A stretch of 64,000 bases of DNA from SCTD01 sp963781675 (GCA_963781675.1 CAWAGF010000001.1:1302001-1366000), one strand, 5' to 3'. Shown: positions 38,113-47,313, counted from the stretch's first letter. Notes: generated by a model not told the origin, from the sequence alone. A program made the numbers and translations.

Positions 38113-38963
38113 GCACCTTCGCCTCCTACGACGGCACGCGGCTGGCCTGCACCGAGACCGGCAGCGGGCCCCGCCTGGTGTGCCTGCCGGGCGGCCCGGG
38201 TCGGGCCAGCGCCTACCTGGAGGACCTCGGCGGGCTGGCGGCCGAGCGCACGCTGGTGCTGCTGGACGCCCGCGCCACCGGTCACAGCGAGGTGCCGGCC
38301 GACCCGGCCAGCCTGCGCTTCGACCGGCTGGCCGAGGACGTCGAGGCGCTGCGCGTCCACCTGGGGGAGGAGCGGCTCGACCTGCTGGGCCACAGCGCCG
38401 GCACCGTCGTCGCGCAGGCCTACGCCGCCGCGCACGGCGACCGGCTGCGCTCGCTCGTGCTCGTCACGCCGGCCGACGTGCTGCAGGGCGGCACCCGGGC
38501 CGACGTGCCGGCGATCCGCGAGCGCTTCCAGGACGAGCCCTGGTACCCCGAGGCCGCCGAGGCGCAGGCCGCACTGGCGGACGCCTCGCCGGGGGAGCGG
38601 CAGGCGCTGGAGCGGGCGGCGCGCCCGTTCTACTACGGCCGCTGGGACGAGCGGACGCAGGCGCACGCCGCCGGCGCCGACCGCCAGATGAGCAAGCGCG
38701 CCGGCCTGGGCTTCGCCGCCGGCGGCGAGCAGGTCGACGTCCCCGCGCTGCTGGCCGCCCTCGGCGCGCTGGCGGCGCCGGTGCTGGTCCTCGGCGCCGA
38801 GCGCGACGCCGCGACCGGCCTCGAGGCGGTCGAGCGCGTCGCGCGGTGCTTCCCGGCGGCGGAGACCGCGGTCGTGCCGCGCGCCGGGCACTTCCCCTGG
38901 GTGGACGAGCCGGAGGCGTTCCGCTCCGCCGTCGCCGGCTTCCTGAGTAGGGTGGGCGCGTGA
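38109..38963 (+). CDS. Alpha/beta hydrolase (proline iminopeptidase-like)
   Basis: A 284-residue alpha/beta hydrolase. Motifs: CLPGGPGRAS (oxyanion), GHSAGTVVAQ (nucleophile Ser), VLGAERDAATG (acid) and AGHFPWVDEPE (His). The HGGPG-like start recalls proline iminopeptidases, but the substrate is not certain. GTG 38109 overlaps the serA stop by 4 nt, so it is cotranscribed with serA. Its last codons contain the promoter and first codon of the leuA leader. Confidence 0.82.
   Translation: MSTFASYDGTRLACTETGSGPRLVCLPGGPGRASAYLEDLGGLAAERTLVLLDARATGHSEVPADPASLRFDRLAEDVEALRVHLGEERLDLLGHSAGTVVAQAYAAAHGDRLRSLVLVTPADVLQGGTRADVPAIRERFQDEPWYPEAAEAQAALADASPGERQALERAARPFYYGRWDERTQAHAAGADRQMSKRAGLGFAAGGEQVDVPALLAALGALAAPVLVLGAERDAATGLEAVERVARCFPAAETAVVPRAGHFPWVDEPEAFRSAVAGFLSRVGA
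38948..38953 (+). promoter_or_regulatory. -10 box TAGGGT of the leuA leader
   Basis: TAGGGT inside the end of the hydrolase gene, 6 nt before GTG 38960, placing the leuA transcript start on the first codon of the leader peptide. Confidence 0.5.
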
Positions 38964-39013
38964 TCCGGTCGAGCCTCTCGCTCCTTACGGGCCGCGACGG
39001 GGCCTTCTCCTAG
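38960..39013 (+). CDS. leuA leader peptide (17 residues)
   Basis: GTG ATC CGG TCG AGC CTC TCG CTC CTT ... TAG encodes MIRSSLSLLTGRDGAFS, with three Leu codons (CTC, CTC, CTT) in positions 6-9. CTT is rare in this genome. It overlaps the hydrolase stop and would be translated leaderless. Its 3' half lies within the stem described next, so ribosome position can control folding. Confidence 0.5.
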   Translation: MIRSSLSLLTGRDGAFS

Positions 39014-39031
39014 GCCGGCTCCCCGTCGCGG
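38992..39031 (+). promoter_or_regulatory. leuA leader stem, LEU element candidate
   Basis: An 11-bp perfect stem CCGCGACGGGG (38992-39002) with CCCCGTCGCGG (39021-39031), enclosing a small GGCC/GGCC hairpin and the leader stop codon. A conserved pseudoknotted leuA leader (LEU element) is established for actinobacteria; this location and stem fit it, but I could not check the consensus. Confidence 0.55.
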
Positions 39032-39075
39032 GTCCTCGTGCTGGCCGCACCCCCGCCACCGCCCCGGAGTCCCCC

Positions 39076-40753
39076 GTGAAGCAGCACACCCGCTACAGCC
39101 CGTTCCCCCCGGTCGAGATCGCCGACCGCACCTGGCCGAGCAGGACGATCGACCGCGCCCCGCAGTGGTGCAGCGTCGACCTGCGCGACGGCAACCAGGC
39201 CCTCATCGACCCGATGGACGCCGACCGCAAGGTGCGGATGTTCCGGCTGCTCGTCGAGATGGGCTACAAGGAGATCGAGGTCGGCTTCCCGGCCGCCAGC
39301 GCCACCGACTTCGACTTCATCCGGGTGCTCGTCGAGCAGGACCTCGTGCCGGCCGACGTGACGATCCAGGTGCTCACGCAGGCCCGTGAGGAGCTGATCG
39401 AGCGCACCGTCCAGTCGCTCGTCGGCTTCGGCGGCACCGCGCTGATCCACCTCTACAACTCGACCTCCACCTTGCAGCGCCGGGTCGTCTTCGGCCTCGA
39501 CCGGGACGGCATCAGGGACATCGCCGTGCGCGGTGCGCAGTGGTGCAAGAAGTACGCCGAGGAGCTCCTCGAGGGCACCACGGTCCGCTGGCAGTACAGC
39601 CCCGAGTCCTTCACCGGCACCGAGCTCGACTTCGCGCTCGACGTCTGCGAGGCGGTCATGGACGTCTGGCAGCCGACGCCGGAGCACCCCGTCGTGCTGA
39701 ACCTGCCTGCCACGGTGGAGATGTCGGTCCCGAGCACGTACGCCGACCAGGTCGAGTGGTTCCACCGCGCGCTGGGCGAGCGCCGCAGCAGCGTGGTCCT
39801 GTCGCTGCACCCGCACAACGACCGGGGCACCGCGGTGGCCGCCGCCGAGCTGGGCGTCATGGCCGGTGCGGACCGGGTGGAGGGGTGCCTGTTCGGCAAC
39901 GGCGAGCGCACCGGCAACGTCTGCCTGGTCACCCTCGGCCTCAACCTGTTCAGCCAGGGCGTCGACCCGCTCATCGACTTCAGCGACATCGACGAGGTGC
40001 GGCGGACGGTCGAGCACTGCAACCAGCTGCCCGTGCACCCGCGCCACCCGTACGCCGGCGACCTGGTCTACACCGCCTTCTCCGGCTCGCACCAGGACGC
40101 CATCAAGAAGGGGTTCGAGGCGCTGGAGAAGGACGCCGCCGCCGCGGGCGTGCCCGTGCGGGAGTTCGCCTGGGGCGTGCCGTACCTGCCGATCGACCCG
40201 CTCGACGTCGGCCGGTCGTACGAGGCGGTCATCCGCGTGAACAGCCAGTCGGGCAAGGGCGGCGTCGCCTACGTCCTCAAGAACGAGCACCACCTGGACC
40301 TGCCGCGCCGCATGCAGATCGAGTTCTCCCGCGTCGTGCAGGAGGTCGCGGACGACGCGGGCGGTGAGATCTCCGGCAGCCGCATCTGGGAGCTGTACAC
40401 CGGCACGTACCTCCAGCACGAGGCGCCGCTGCGGCTGGTCTCGCTTCACCTCCGCCACCGGCACGAGCGACCGCATCGAGGCGGTCGTCGAGTGGCAGGG
40501 CGAGACGCGCACGGTGGTGGGGGAGGGCAACGGCCCGATCGCCGCCTTCGTGCACGCGCTGTCCGCGCTGGAGCTCGACGTGCGGGTGCTCGACTACGCC
40601 GAGCACGCGACCGGCGCGGGCGAGGAGGCGCAGGCGGCGTCCTACCTCGAGGTGGCGGTCGGCGGGCGGGTGCTGTGGGGCTGCGGCGTCCATCCGAGCA
40701 TCGTCACGAGCTCGCTGCGGGCGATCGTCAGCGCGGTCAACCGCGTCTCATAG
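39076..40753 (+). CDS. leuA: 2-isopropylmalate synthase, frame broken by +1
   Basis: About 558 residues after repair, the type 2 actinobacterial LeuA that condenses acetyl-CoA with 2-ketoisovalerate. Catalytic barrel: RAPQWCSVDLRDGNQALIDP, GFPAASATDFDF, HPHNDRGTAVA (metal His pair), GERTGNVCLV. The frame breaks at about 40443 (codon ~455), in the C-terminal leucine-binding regulatory domain; family sequence resumes as FTSATGTSDRIEAVVEWQGE and ends SLRAIVSAVNRVS. One extra base in GTCTCGCTTCACC explains it. If real, the enzyme would be cut before its feedback domain, so this break matters for interpretation. GTG 39076 has a CGGAG site. Confidence 0.93.
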
Positions 40754-40777
40754 GGTGGGACGGCGGTCCCAGGAACC

Positions 40778-40783
40778 TAGGCT
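40778..40783 (+). promoter_or_regulatory. -10 box TAGGCT of leuB
   Basis: TAGGCT ends 6 nt before the leuB ATG (leaderless type). A second TAGGGT lies at 40751-40756 and a small hairpin TGGGAC/GTCCCA at 40756-40771 may end the leuA transcript. Confidence 0.5.
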
Positions 40784-40789
40784 GCCCGC

Positions 40790-41803
40790 ATGACGAAGCT
40801 CGCGGTCATCGGTGGCGACGGCATCGGCCCGGAGGTGGTCGAGGTCGGGCTGCAGGTGCTCGACGCCGTGCTGCCCGGCGTCGAGCGCACCGACTACGAC
40901 CTCGGTGCCCGGGCCTACGCGCGCACCGGGGAGGCGCTGCCGGACAGCGTGCTCGGCGAGCTGCGCGGGCACGACGCGATCCTGCTCGGCGCGATCGGCG
41001 ACCCGAGCGTGCCGCCGGGGGTGCTGGAGCGCGGCCTGCTGCTGCGCCTGCGCTTCGCGCTGGACCACCACGTGAACCTGCGCCCTGTGCGGCTCTTCCC
41101 CGGCGTCAGCAGCCCCGTGGGCGACAAGCCGGTCGACATGGTCGTCGTCCGCGAGGGCACCGAGGGGCCGTACGTCGGCAACGGCGGCCGGCTGCGCGAG
41201 GGCACACCCCACGAGGTCGCGACCGAGGTCAGCCTCAACACGGCGTACGGCGTGGAGCGGGTGGTCCGGGACGCGTTCACCCGGGCGCAGGCGCGCGAGC
41301 GCAAGCACGTCACGCTGGTGCACAAGACGAACGTGCTCGTGCACGCCGGCGGCCTCTGGAAGCGCGTCTTCGACCAGGTCGCCGCCGAGCACCCGGACGT
41401 CGCGACCGACTACGCGCACGTCGACGCGGCATCGATGTACTTCGTGACCGACCCTGGCCGCTTCGACGTCGTCGTCACCGACAACCTGTTCGGCGACATC
41501 CTCACCGACATCGGGGCAGCGATCGCCGGCGGCATCGGGCTGGCGGCCAGCGGCAACATCGACGCGACGCGGACCAACCCGTCCATGTTCGAGCCGGTGC
41601 ACGGCAGCGCCCCGGACATCGCCGGCCAGGGCCAGGCCGACCCGACCGCGACCGTGCTCTCGGTCGCGCTCCTGCTCGAGCACCTCGGCGAGGCGGCGGC
41701 GGCGCAGCGCGTGGAGCAGGCGGTCGCTGCCGACCTCGCCGCCCGGGGCGGCGTCGTGCGCAGCACGGCCGAGGTGGGGCAGTCCCTGCTCGGCCGGCTC
41801 TAG
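40790..41803 (+). CDS. leuB: 3-isopropylmalate dehydrogenase
   Basis: A 337-residue NAD-dependent LeuB, oxidative decarboxylation in leucine synthesis. Typical: KLAVIGGDGIGPEVVEVGL, the substrate-binding arginine region LLLRLRFALDHHVNLRPVR, VVVREGTEGPYVGNGG, DAASMYFV, TDNLFGDILTDIGAAIAGG (metal Asp) and FEPVHGSAPDIAGQG. ATG 40790 leaderless type. Full length. Confidence 0.96.
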   Translation: MTKLAVIGGDGIGPEVVEVGLQVLDAVLPGVERTDYDLGARAYARTGEALPDSVLGELRGHDAILLGAIGDPSVPPGVLERGLLLRLRFALDHHVNLRPVRLFPGVSSPVGDKPVDMVVVREGTEGPYVGNGGRLREGTPHEVATEVSLNTAYGVERVVRDAFTRAQARERKHVTLVHKTNVLVHAGGLWKRVFDQVAAEHPDVATDYAHVDAASMYFVTDPGRFDVVVTDNLFGDILTDIGAAIAGGIGLAASGNIDATRTNPSMFEPVHGSAPDIAGQGQADPTATVLSVALLLEHLGEAAAAQRVEQAVAADLAARGGVVRSTAEVGQSLLGRL

Positions 41804-41874
41804 CGACGGGGCGGGATACCTTCGAGGGGCGGCGCGGGCGGTCCGACGCCCCCGCCGGGACGGACGGAGACGAC

Positions 41875-42972
41875 ATGACCACTGCAGTCGGCATCGAGAC
41901 GGTGCCCAGCACCGCGCGGCGCAGCGACGCCGAGCGCGAGGCCCTCATGGCCGACCCCGGCTTCGGGCGCGTCCACACCGACCACATGGTCGCGGTCCGG
42001 TGGAACGCCGAGCAGGGCTGGCACGACGCGCAGCTGACGGCGTACGAGCCGCTCCAGCTCGACCCGTCCGCGATGGTCCTGCACTACGGCCAGGCCATCT
42101 TCGAGGGGCTCAAGGCCTACCGGCAGCCCGACGGCGGCGTCGCGGTCTTCCGCCCGGAGGAGAACGCCAAGCGATTCAACCGCTCCGCCGCGCGCCTGGC
42201 CATGCCCGAGCTGCCGGTCGAGCTCTTCATGGAGGCCGTCGACACGCTCGTCGACGCCGACCGCGCCTGGGTCCCCACCGCGGAGGGGCAGAGCCTCTAC
42301 CTGCGACCGTTCATGATCGCCACCGAGGCGCAGGTCGGCATGCGCCCGGCCCACGAGTACCTCTTCCTGCTCATCGCCTTCCCCGTGACGCCGTTCTTCT
42401 CCGGCGAGGTCAAGCCGGTCACGGTGTGGCTGTCCGACGAGTACGTCCGCGCGGCGCAGGGCGGCACGGGCGAGGCCAAGTGCGCCGGCAACTACGCCGG
42501 CAGCCTGCTCGCGCAGCGGCAGGCCGCGGAGAAGGGGTGCGATCAGGTCGTCTGGCTCGACGCGGTCGAGCGGCGCTGGGTCGAGGAGATGGGCGGGATG
42601 AACCTGTTCTTCGTCTCCGACGGCGGCACGCGCCTCATGACCCCGGCCCTCACCGGCACCCTGCTGCCCGGCGTCGTCCGCGACTCCCTGCTCCAGCTGG
42701 CCCCCGAGCTCGGCCTCACGGTCGAGGAGGGCCGCATCTCGACCGACGAGTGGCGCAAGGGCGCCGAGGACGGCGCGATCTCCGAGGTCTTCGCCTGCGG
42801 CACGGCCGCCGTCATCGCGCCGGTCGGCCACGCCAAGAGCAGCTCCGGCGAGTGGACGATGGGCGACGGCGACTCGGGCGAGGTCACCCTGCGCCTGCGC
42901 ACGGCGCTGCTCGACCTGCAGTACGGCCGGGCGGCGGACCCGCACGGCTGGATGCGCCGGGTCGGCTCCTAG
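41875..42972 (+). CDS. ilvE: Branched-chain amino acid aminotransferase
   Basis: A 365-residue fold-type IV PLP enzyme, last step of Val, Leu and Ile synthesis. Typical: HYGQAIFEGLKAYRQPDG, FNRSAARLAMP, LYLRPFMIAT, the PLP lysine in GEAKCAGNYAGSLLAQ, EEMGGMNLFFV and ACGTAAVIAPVG. ATG 41875 has an ACGGAGACG site; TACCTT at 41817-41822 may be its -10. Downstream of leuB on the same strand. Confidence 0.96.
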   Translation: MTTAVGIETVPSTARRSDAEREALMADPGFGRVHTDHMVAVRWNAEQGWHDAQLTAYEPLQLDPSAMVLHYGQAIFEGLKAYRQPDGGVAVFRPEENAKRFNRSAARLAMPELPVELFMEAVDTLVDADRAWVPTAEGQSLYLRPFMIATEAQVGMRPAHEYLFLLIAFPVTPFFSGEVKPVTVWLSDEYVRAAQGGTGEAKCAGNYAGSLLAQRQAAEKGCDQVVWLDAVERRWVEEMGGMNLFFVSDGGTRLMTPALTGTLLPGVVRDSLLQLAPELGLTVEEGRISTDEWRKGAEDGAISEVFACGTAAVIAPVGHAKSSSGEWTMGDGDSGEVTLRLRTALLDLQYGRAADPHGWMRRVGS

Positions 42973-43051
42973 CCGGGCAGCGGCCGGAGGTCGTACGGTC
43001 CGGGTCCAGGCCCGCGACCCCGGCCACCGCCTCCGAGCCCGAGGAGCGCCC

Positions 43052-43444
43052 GTGCTGGTCCGCGACGTCATGAGCGAGTCCGTCCTGACGGTGGGGCCGA
43101 CGCACACGGTCCGCCAGGTGGCGCAGGCGATGCGCGCCCGCCACGTGGGTGCGGCCGTCGTGCACGACCCGGAGTCCGAGGGCCCCGGCATCCTCACCGA
43201 GCGGGACGTCCTCGAGGCCGTCGCCGGCGGCCAGGACCTCGACGTCGAGCTCGCCGCGGACCACCTGACGCCGGACGCCGTCGTCGGGATGCCCGACTGG
43301 GACCTCGACAAGGCCGCGGCCGCCATGGTGTCCGGCGGCTTCCGCCACCTCGTCATCTGCGACGGCAGCGACGTGGTCGGCGTCATCAGCGTGCGGGACA
43401 TCGTCCGGGTCTGGTCGGAGCAGCGCAGCGCAGCCCCCGCCTGA
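43052..43444 (+). CDS. CBS domain protein
   Basis: A 130-residue protein made of a pair of CBS motifs (MSESVLTVGPTHTVRQVAQA; then PDAVVGMPDWDLDKAAAAMV, ending GVISVRDIVRVW). Such stand-alone CBS pairs bind adenine nucleotides and regulate partners. GTG 43052 has a GAGGAGC site; TACGGT at 42994 is a candidate -10. It precedes the esterase/ATP-grasp cluster by 20 nt. Confidence 0.87.
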   Translation: MLVRDVMSESVLTVGPTHTVRQVAQAMRARHVGAAVVHDPESEGPGILTERDVLEAVAGGQDLDVELAADHLTPDAVVGMPDWDLDKAAAAMVSGGFRHLVICDGSDVVGVISVRDIVRVWSEQRSAAPA

Positions 43445-43451
43445 GCCCCGC

Positions 43452-43457
43452 TAGCCT
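43452..43457 (+). promoter_or_regulatory. -10 box TAGCCT
   Basis: TAGCCT ends 7 nt before GTG 43465, the first gene of the esterase-esterase-ATP-grasp cluster. Confidence 0.5.
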
Positions 43458-43464
43458 CCCCCGG

Positions 43465-44523
43465 GTGTCAGCCACCGTCGACGGCGTCGAGCTCGTCTTC
43501 CGCCACCCCGACTCGAGCGGCGCGCTGTCCGGGGTCCGCCTCCAGCAGGACGTGCGGCTGCCCGGCGAGGCGCTCGGCTTCGCCCGTGAGGGCGAGGAGT
43601 GGGTGCTGCGCGTCCCGCGCCCCGAGGTCGACCGGATGGAGTACTCCTTCGAGCTCCAGCACGGCGACGACGGCAGCGAGTGGGTCGTCGACGAGGGCAA
43701 CCCGGTGCGGGTCGGCGGCGCGTTCGGCGACAAGTCCGTCCTCGAGATGCCGGAGTACGAGGCGCCCGGCTGGACCGCGACCGAGCCGCCACGCGGGCCG
43801 CGCCGGGAGCTCGCGCTGTCCAGCCGGGGCCTGGAGCAGGACGTCCCGTGCGTCCTGTGGTCCTCGGTGGGCGCGGGCGAGCAGGACGAGCTGCCGCTGC
43901 TCGTCGTGCACGACGGCCCGGAGTACGACGCGCTGGCCGGCCTGACGCTGTTCCTCGACGCGATGGTGGACGCCGGACGGCTGCCGGCGATGCGGGCGGC
44001 GCTGCTGGCGCCGGTCGACCGCAACGAGACGTACAGCGCCTCCCCGACCTACGGTCGCGCGCTCGCGCTCGGGCTGGTGCCGCGGCTGCGCAAGGAGGTG
44101 CCGACGACGGACGTGCTCGGCATGGGCGCATCGCTCGGCGGCCTGGCGATGCTCCAGGCGCAGCGCGCGCACGCCGGGGTGTTCGCCGGGCTCTACCTGC
44201 AGAGCAGCAGCTTCTTCCACCGCGTGCTGGACGAGCAGGAGAGCGGCTTCGAGCGCTTCAACCGCATCACGGGCTTCGTCGACAGCGTGCTGCGCGCCGG
44301 GCCGGCTGCCGACCCGGTGCCGGTCGTCATGTCCTGCGGGCTCATCGAGGAGAACGTCGACAACAACCGCCTCATGACGCGCGCGCTGCAGGCCCAGGGC
44401 TACGACACCCGTCTGGTCGAGAACCGCGACGTGCACACGTACACCGGCTGGCGGGACACCTTCGACCCCAACCTCGTCGACCTCGTGCAGCGCGTCCTGC
44501 AGGGAGACGCGTATGCGGCGTGA
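43465..44523 (+). CDS. Esterase D/enterochelin esterase-like protein
   Basis: A 352-residue two-domain protein: an N-terminal E-set (Ig-like) domain (to about 100) and a C-terminal esterase domain of the Fes/esterase D type. Nucleophile in GMGASLGGLAML (Ser about 216), likely His in RDVHTYTGWRD near the end and acid in the ENVDNNRL region. No signal peptide, so cytoplasmic. It overlaps the next esterase by 11 nt, implying coupled translation. The substrate is unknown; the E-set domain also occurs in sugar- and siderophore-acting relatives. Confidence 0.82.
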   Translation: MSATVDGVELVFRHPDSSGALSGVRLQQDVRLPGEALGFAREGEEWVLRVPRPEVDRMEYSFELQHGDDGSEWVVDEGNPVRVGGAFGDKSVLEMPEYEAPGWTATEPPRGPRRELALSSRGLEQDVPCVLWSSVGAGEQDELPLLVVHDGPEYDALAGLTLFLDAMVDAGRLPAMRAALLAPVDRNETYSASPTYGRALALGLVPRLRKEVPTTDVLGMGASLGGLAMLQAQRAHAGVFAGLYLQSSSFFHRVLDEQESGFERFNRITGFVDSVLRAGPAADPVPVVMSCGLIEENVDNNRLMTRALQAQGYDTRLVENRDVHTYTGWRDTFDPNLVDLVQRVLQGDAYAA

Positions 44524-45253
44524 CGTCGTCGAGCTGTGGTCGCCCGAGCTCGGCTGGTCGCCGCGGGTCGTGGCCTACGGCTCGTACGGCCGCCCGGTGC
44601 TCGTCTTCCCCAGCAGCGAGGGGCGGGCCGAGGACTACGAGGGCAACGGCATGGTCGAGGCCCTCCGCCCGCTGATCGACCAGGGCCGGCTCAAGCTCTA
44701 CTGCCTGGACTCCTGGGACGGCGGCAGCTGGTACCGCGACGACCTGCCGCTCGAGGAGCGCGCCCGGCGGCACGAGGCCTACGAGCGCTGGGTCGTCGAG
44801 GGCGTCGTCCCCTTCGTCGACGCCGACTGCGGCGGTCGGCAGGACATGGTGGTCACCGGCTGCAGCTTCGGCGCCTACCACGCCGCGAACATCGCGCTGC
44901 GCCACGCCGACCTGTTCCCGCTGGCCGTCTGCCTGTCCGGCGTCTACGACCTGTCGGTCATGGGCTGGGGCGAGCGCGGCACGTCCTTCCACCTCAACAA
45001 CCCGCTGTGGTCGGTCGGCGCCGCCGACGGCAAGCACCTCGACTGGCTGCGCTCCCGGCTGTCCCTGCTGCTCGTCTGCGGCCAGGGGCAGTGGGAGGAC
45101 ACCACCGGGGCGCTCGACAGCACCCGGGCCTTCGGGCAGCTCTGCCACGACAAGGGGCTGCGCGTGGAGGTCGACCTGTGGGGGCACGACGTCCCCCACG
45201 ACTGGCCGTCGTGGCGCCACCAGATCGCCCACCACCTGCCGCGCTTCGTGTGA
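44513..45253 (+). CDS. Alpha/beta hydrolase-fold esterase
   Basis: A 246-residue esterase-like protein. Start RRDVVELWSPELGW, nucleophile elbow TGCSFGAYHA (Ser about 123), late His in LWGHDVPHDWPSWRHQ. ATG 44513 lies inside the end of the preceding esterase gene; the ATP-grasp gene starts 12 nt after its stop with a GAGGAGAGG site. Two different esterases in tandem suggest a shared pathway. Substrate unknown. Confidence 0.8.
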   Translation: MRRDVVELWSPELGWSPRVVAYGSYGRPVLVFPSSEGRAEDYEGNGMVEALRPLIDQGRLKLYCLDSWDGGSWYRDDLPLEERARRHEAYERWVVEGVVPFVDADCGGRQDMVVTGCSFGAYHAANIALRHADLFPLAVCLSGVYDLSVMGWGERGTSFHLNNPLWSVGAADGKHLDWLRSRLSLLLVCGQGQWEDTTGALDSTRAFGQLCHDKGLRVEVDLWGHDVPHDWPSWRHQIAHHLPRFV

Positions 45254-45265
45254 GGAGAGGACCGC

Positions 45266-46508
45266 ATGCCTGACCAGAGGCACCTGCTCGGCCTGCTGCT
45301 GGGCACCGAGGAGGACTGGCCGAGCGCGTTCGAGACGCTCGTGCGCCGGCTCGACCCCGCGCTGCGCGTCGGCGGGGACACGCACCGCTACGACGTCGAG
45401 CGCATCACCGTCGAGCCCTTCGACCTGCGCCAGCCGCCGCGGTACTCGCTGGTCGTCGACCGCCTGGCGTACTGGTACTACGTCCCGCGCGAGTGGCTGA
45501 AGAAGGTCGCGCTGCTCGACGACGTCTACCTGCTCAACAACCCCTTCACGTTCCAGTCGATGGAGAAGCACGCGGCGTACTGCGCGATGATCCGCCTGGG
45601 GCTGAAGGTCCCGGAGACCTGGCTGGTGCCGCACAAGCAGCCGCCGGACAACCCCCGCTTCCCCTACACCGCGGCGAAGTACAACAAGCCGTTCGACATC
45701 CGCGACGCCGCGCGCCAGGTGGGCTACCCGCTCTACATGAAGCCCTACGACGGCGGGGCCTGGGTCGGCGTCTCGCGGATCCGCGACGAGCACGAGCTGG
45801 TGCAGGCGTACGACGAGAGCGGCCAGCGGCTGATGCACCTGCAGGCCAGCGTCGAGGGCTTCGACGTCTTCGCCCGGTCGCTCTCCATCGGCGCCGAGAC
45901 GATGGTGATGAAGTTCGCCCCGGACCGCCCGCAGCACGACCGCTACAGCGTCGAGCACGACTTCCTCGACGCGGCCACCGGCGAGGAGGTCGTCACGATC
46001 GGCAAGGTCGTGAACGCCTTCTTCAAGTGGGAGTTCAACTCCTGCGAGACCCTCGTGCGCGGCGGCCAGGTGCACCCGATCGACTACGCGAACGCCTGCC
46101 CCGACGTCAGCCTCACCTCGCTGCACTACTACTTCCCGTGGGCGATGACGTCGCTGGTGAAGTGGTCGCTGTTCTGCACCGCGACCGGCCGCACGCCGCG
46201 GGTCGACCTGGACACCCGGCGCTGGTACGACATCGCCGACTCCGAGCGCGTCCTACGAGGAGAAGCTGGGCGCCTACCGGGCGCTCGCGGACGACTACTT
46301 CCAGCAGGAGCAGTACGCCGAGTTCGTGAGCACGCAGCTCGGCGACCTGGACGCGGTCGCGCACGACTACTTCGGCTCGCGGGAGTTCGACGACCTGCTG
46401 GTGCAGACCGTGCAGTCGACGTTCCCGGCGCACGAGCACGAGCAGTTCGTGGCGCACTACCGCGGCCTGCTCGGGGCCTGGGTCTCGGACGCGGCTTTTC
46501 GCGCGTAG
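45266..46508 (+). CDS. ATP-grasp family protein, frame broken by +1
   Basis: About 413 residues after repair. ATP-grasp features: NPFTFQSMEKHAAYCAMIRL, VPETWLVPHKQPP, YPLYMKPYDGGAWVGVSRI (nucleotide lysine and Gly-rich loop), then VEHDFLDAATGEE, and EFNSCETLVRGGQVHPIDYA (metal and ligase region). The frame shifts by one base at about 46250; the C-terminal 85 residues (YEEKLGAYRALADDYF to SDAAFRA) read in the next frame. It would form an amide or peptide bond using ATP; the substrate is unknown. Third gene of a tight cluster with two esterases. Confidence 0.8.
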
Positions 46509-46509
46509 G

Positions 46510-46515
46510 TAGCCT
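46510..46515 (+). promoter_or_regulatory. -10 box TAGCCT
   Basis: TAGCCT starts 2 nt after the ATP-grasp stop and ends 6 nt before GTG 46522, a leaderless promoter for the FAH-gltX pair. Confidence 0.5.
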
Positions 46516-46521
46516 CGCCGG

Positions 46522-47313
46522 GTGCGCATCGCCCGCTTCGCCCATGCCGGCGAGATCTCGTACGGCGTCGTCCAGGGCGACCCGGACGTCCCCGCCGACC
46601 TCGTCCTCGCGCCGCTGCAGGGCCACCCGCTGTTCGACCCGACGCCGACCGGCGACGTCGTGCCGCTGTCGGCCGTGCGCCTGCTCGCGCCGACGCAGCC
46701 CATCAACGTCGTCTGCATCGGCAAGAACTACGCCGACCACGTCGCGGAGATGAAGGACCTGACCTCGGCCGGCACGTCCGGCGACCCGACCGTCTTCCTC
46801 AAGCCGGCCACCTCCGTCATCGGCCCCGACGACCCGATCCGGCTGCCGGCCGGGGTCGGGCGCGTCGACCACGAGGGAGAGCTCGCCGTCGTCATGGGCA
46901 AGCCGGCCCGCGACCTGACGCCCGCGAACGCGCTGGACCACGTCTGGGGCTACACGGCTGCCAACGACGTGACGGCGCGCGACCAGCAGAAGGCCGACGC
47001 GCAGTGGACCCGCGGCAAGGGGCACGACACGTTCTGCCCGCTGGGACCGTGGATCGAGACCGACCTCGACCCGTTCGACCTGCGCGTGCGCTGCGAGGTG
47101 GACGAGGTGCTGCGCCAGGACGGCCGCACCCGCGACCTGCTCACCGACGTGCCGGCGGTGCTGGCCTTCATCACCTCCTTCATGACCCTGCTGCCGGGCG
47201 ACGTCGTGCTGACCGGCACGCCCGCGGGCGTCGGACCACTCGCGCCCGGCAACGTCGTCGAGGTGACGGTCGAGGGCATCGGCACGCTGCGCAATCCGGT
47301 GACCTCCCGATGA
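46522..47313 (+). CDS. Fumarylacetoacetate hydrolase family protein
   Basis: A 263-residue FAH-fold protein. Typical: INVVCIGKNYADHVAEM, PTVFLKPATSVIGP, metal-binding Glu in VDHEGELAVVMGK, GYTAANDVTARDQQ, TGTPAGVGPLAPGN. These act as hydratases, decarboxylases or acylpyruvases on 2-keto diacids; the exact substrate is not clear. It is next to gltX as in mycobacteria (Rv2993c, from memory). GTG 46522 is leaderless type; its stop overlaps the gltX ATG by 4 nt. Confidence 0.88.
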   Translation: MRIARFAHAGEISYGVVQGDPDVPADLVLAPLQGHPLFDPTPTGDVVPLSAVRLLAPTQPINVVCIGKNYADHVAEMKDLTSAGTSGDPTVFLKPATSVIGPDDPIRLPAGVGRVDHEGELAVVMGKPARDLTPANALDHVWGYTAANDVTARDQQKADAQWTRGKGHDTFCPLGPWIETDLDPFDLRVRCEVDEVLRQDGRTRDLLTDVPAVLAFITSFMTLLPGDVVLTGTPAGVGPLAPGNVVEVTVEGIGTLRNPVTSR

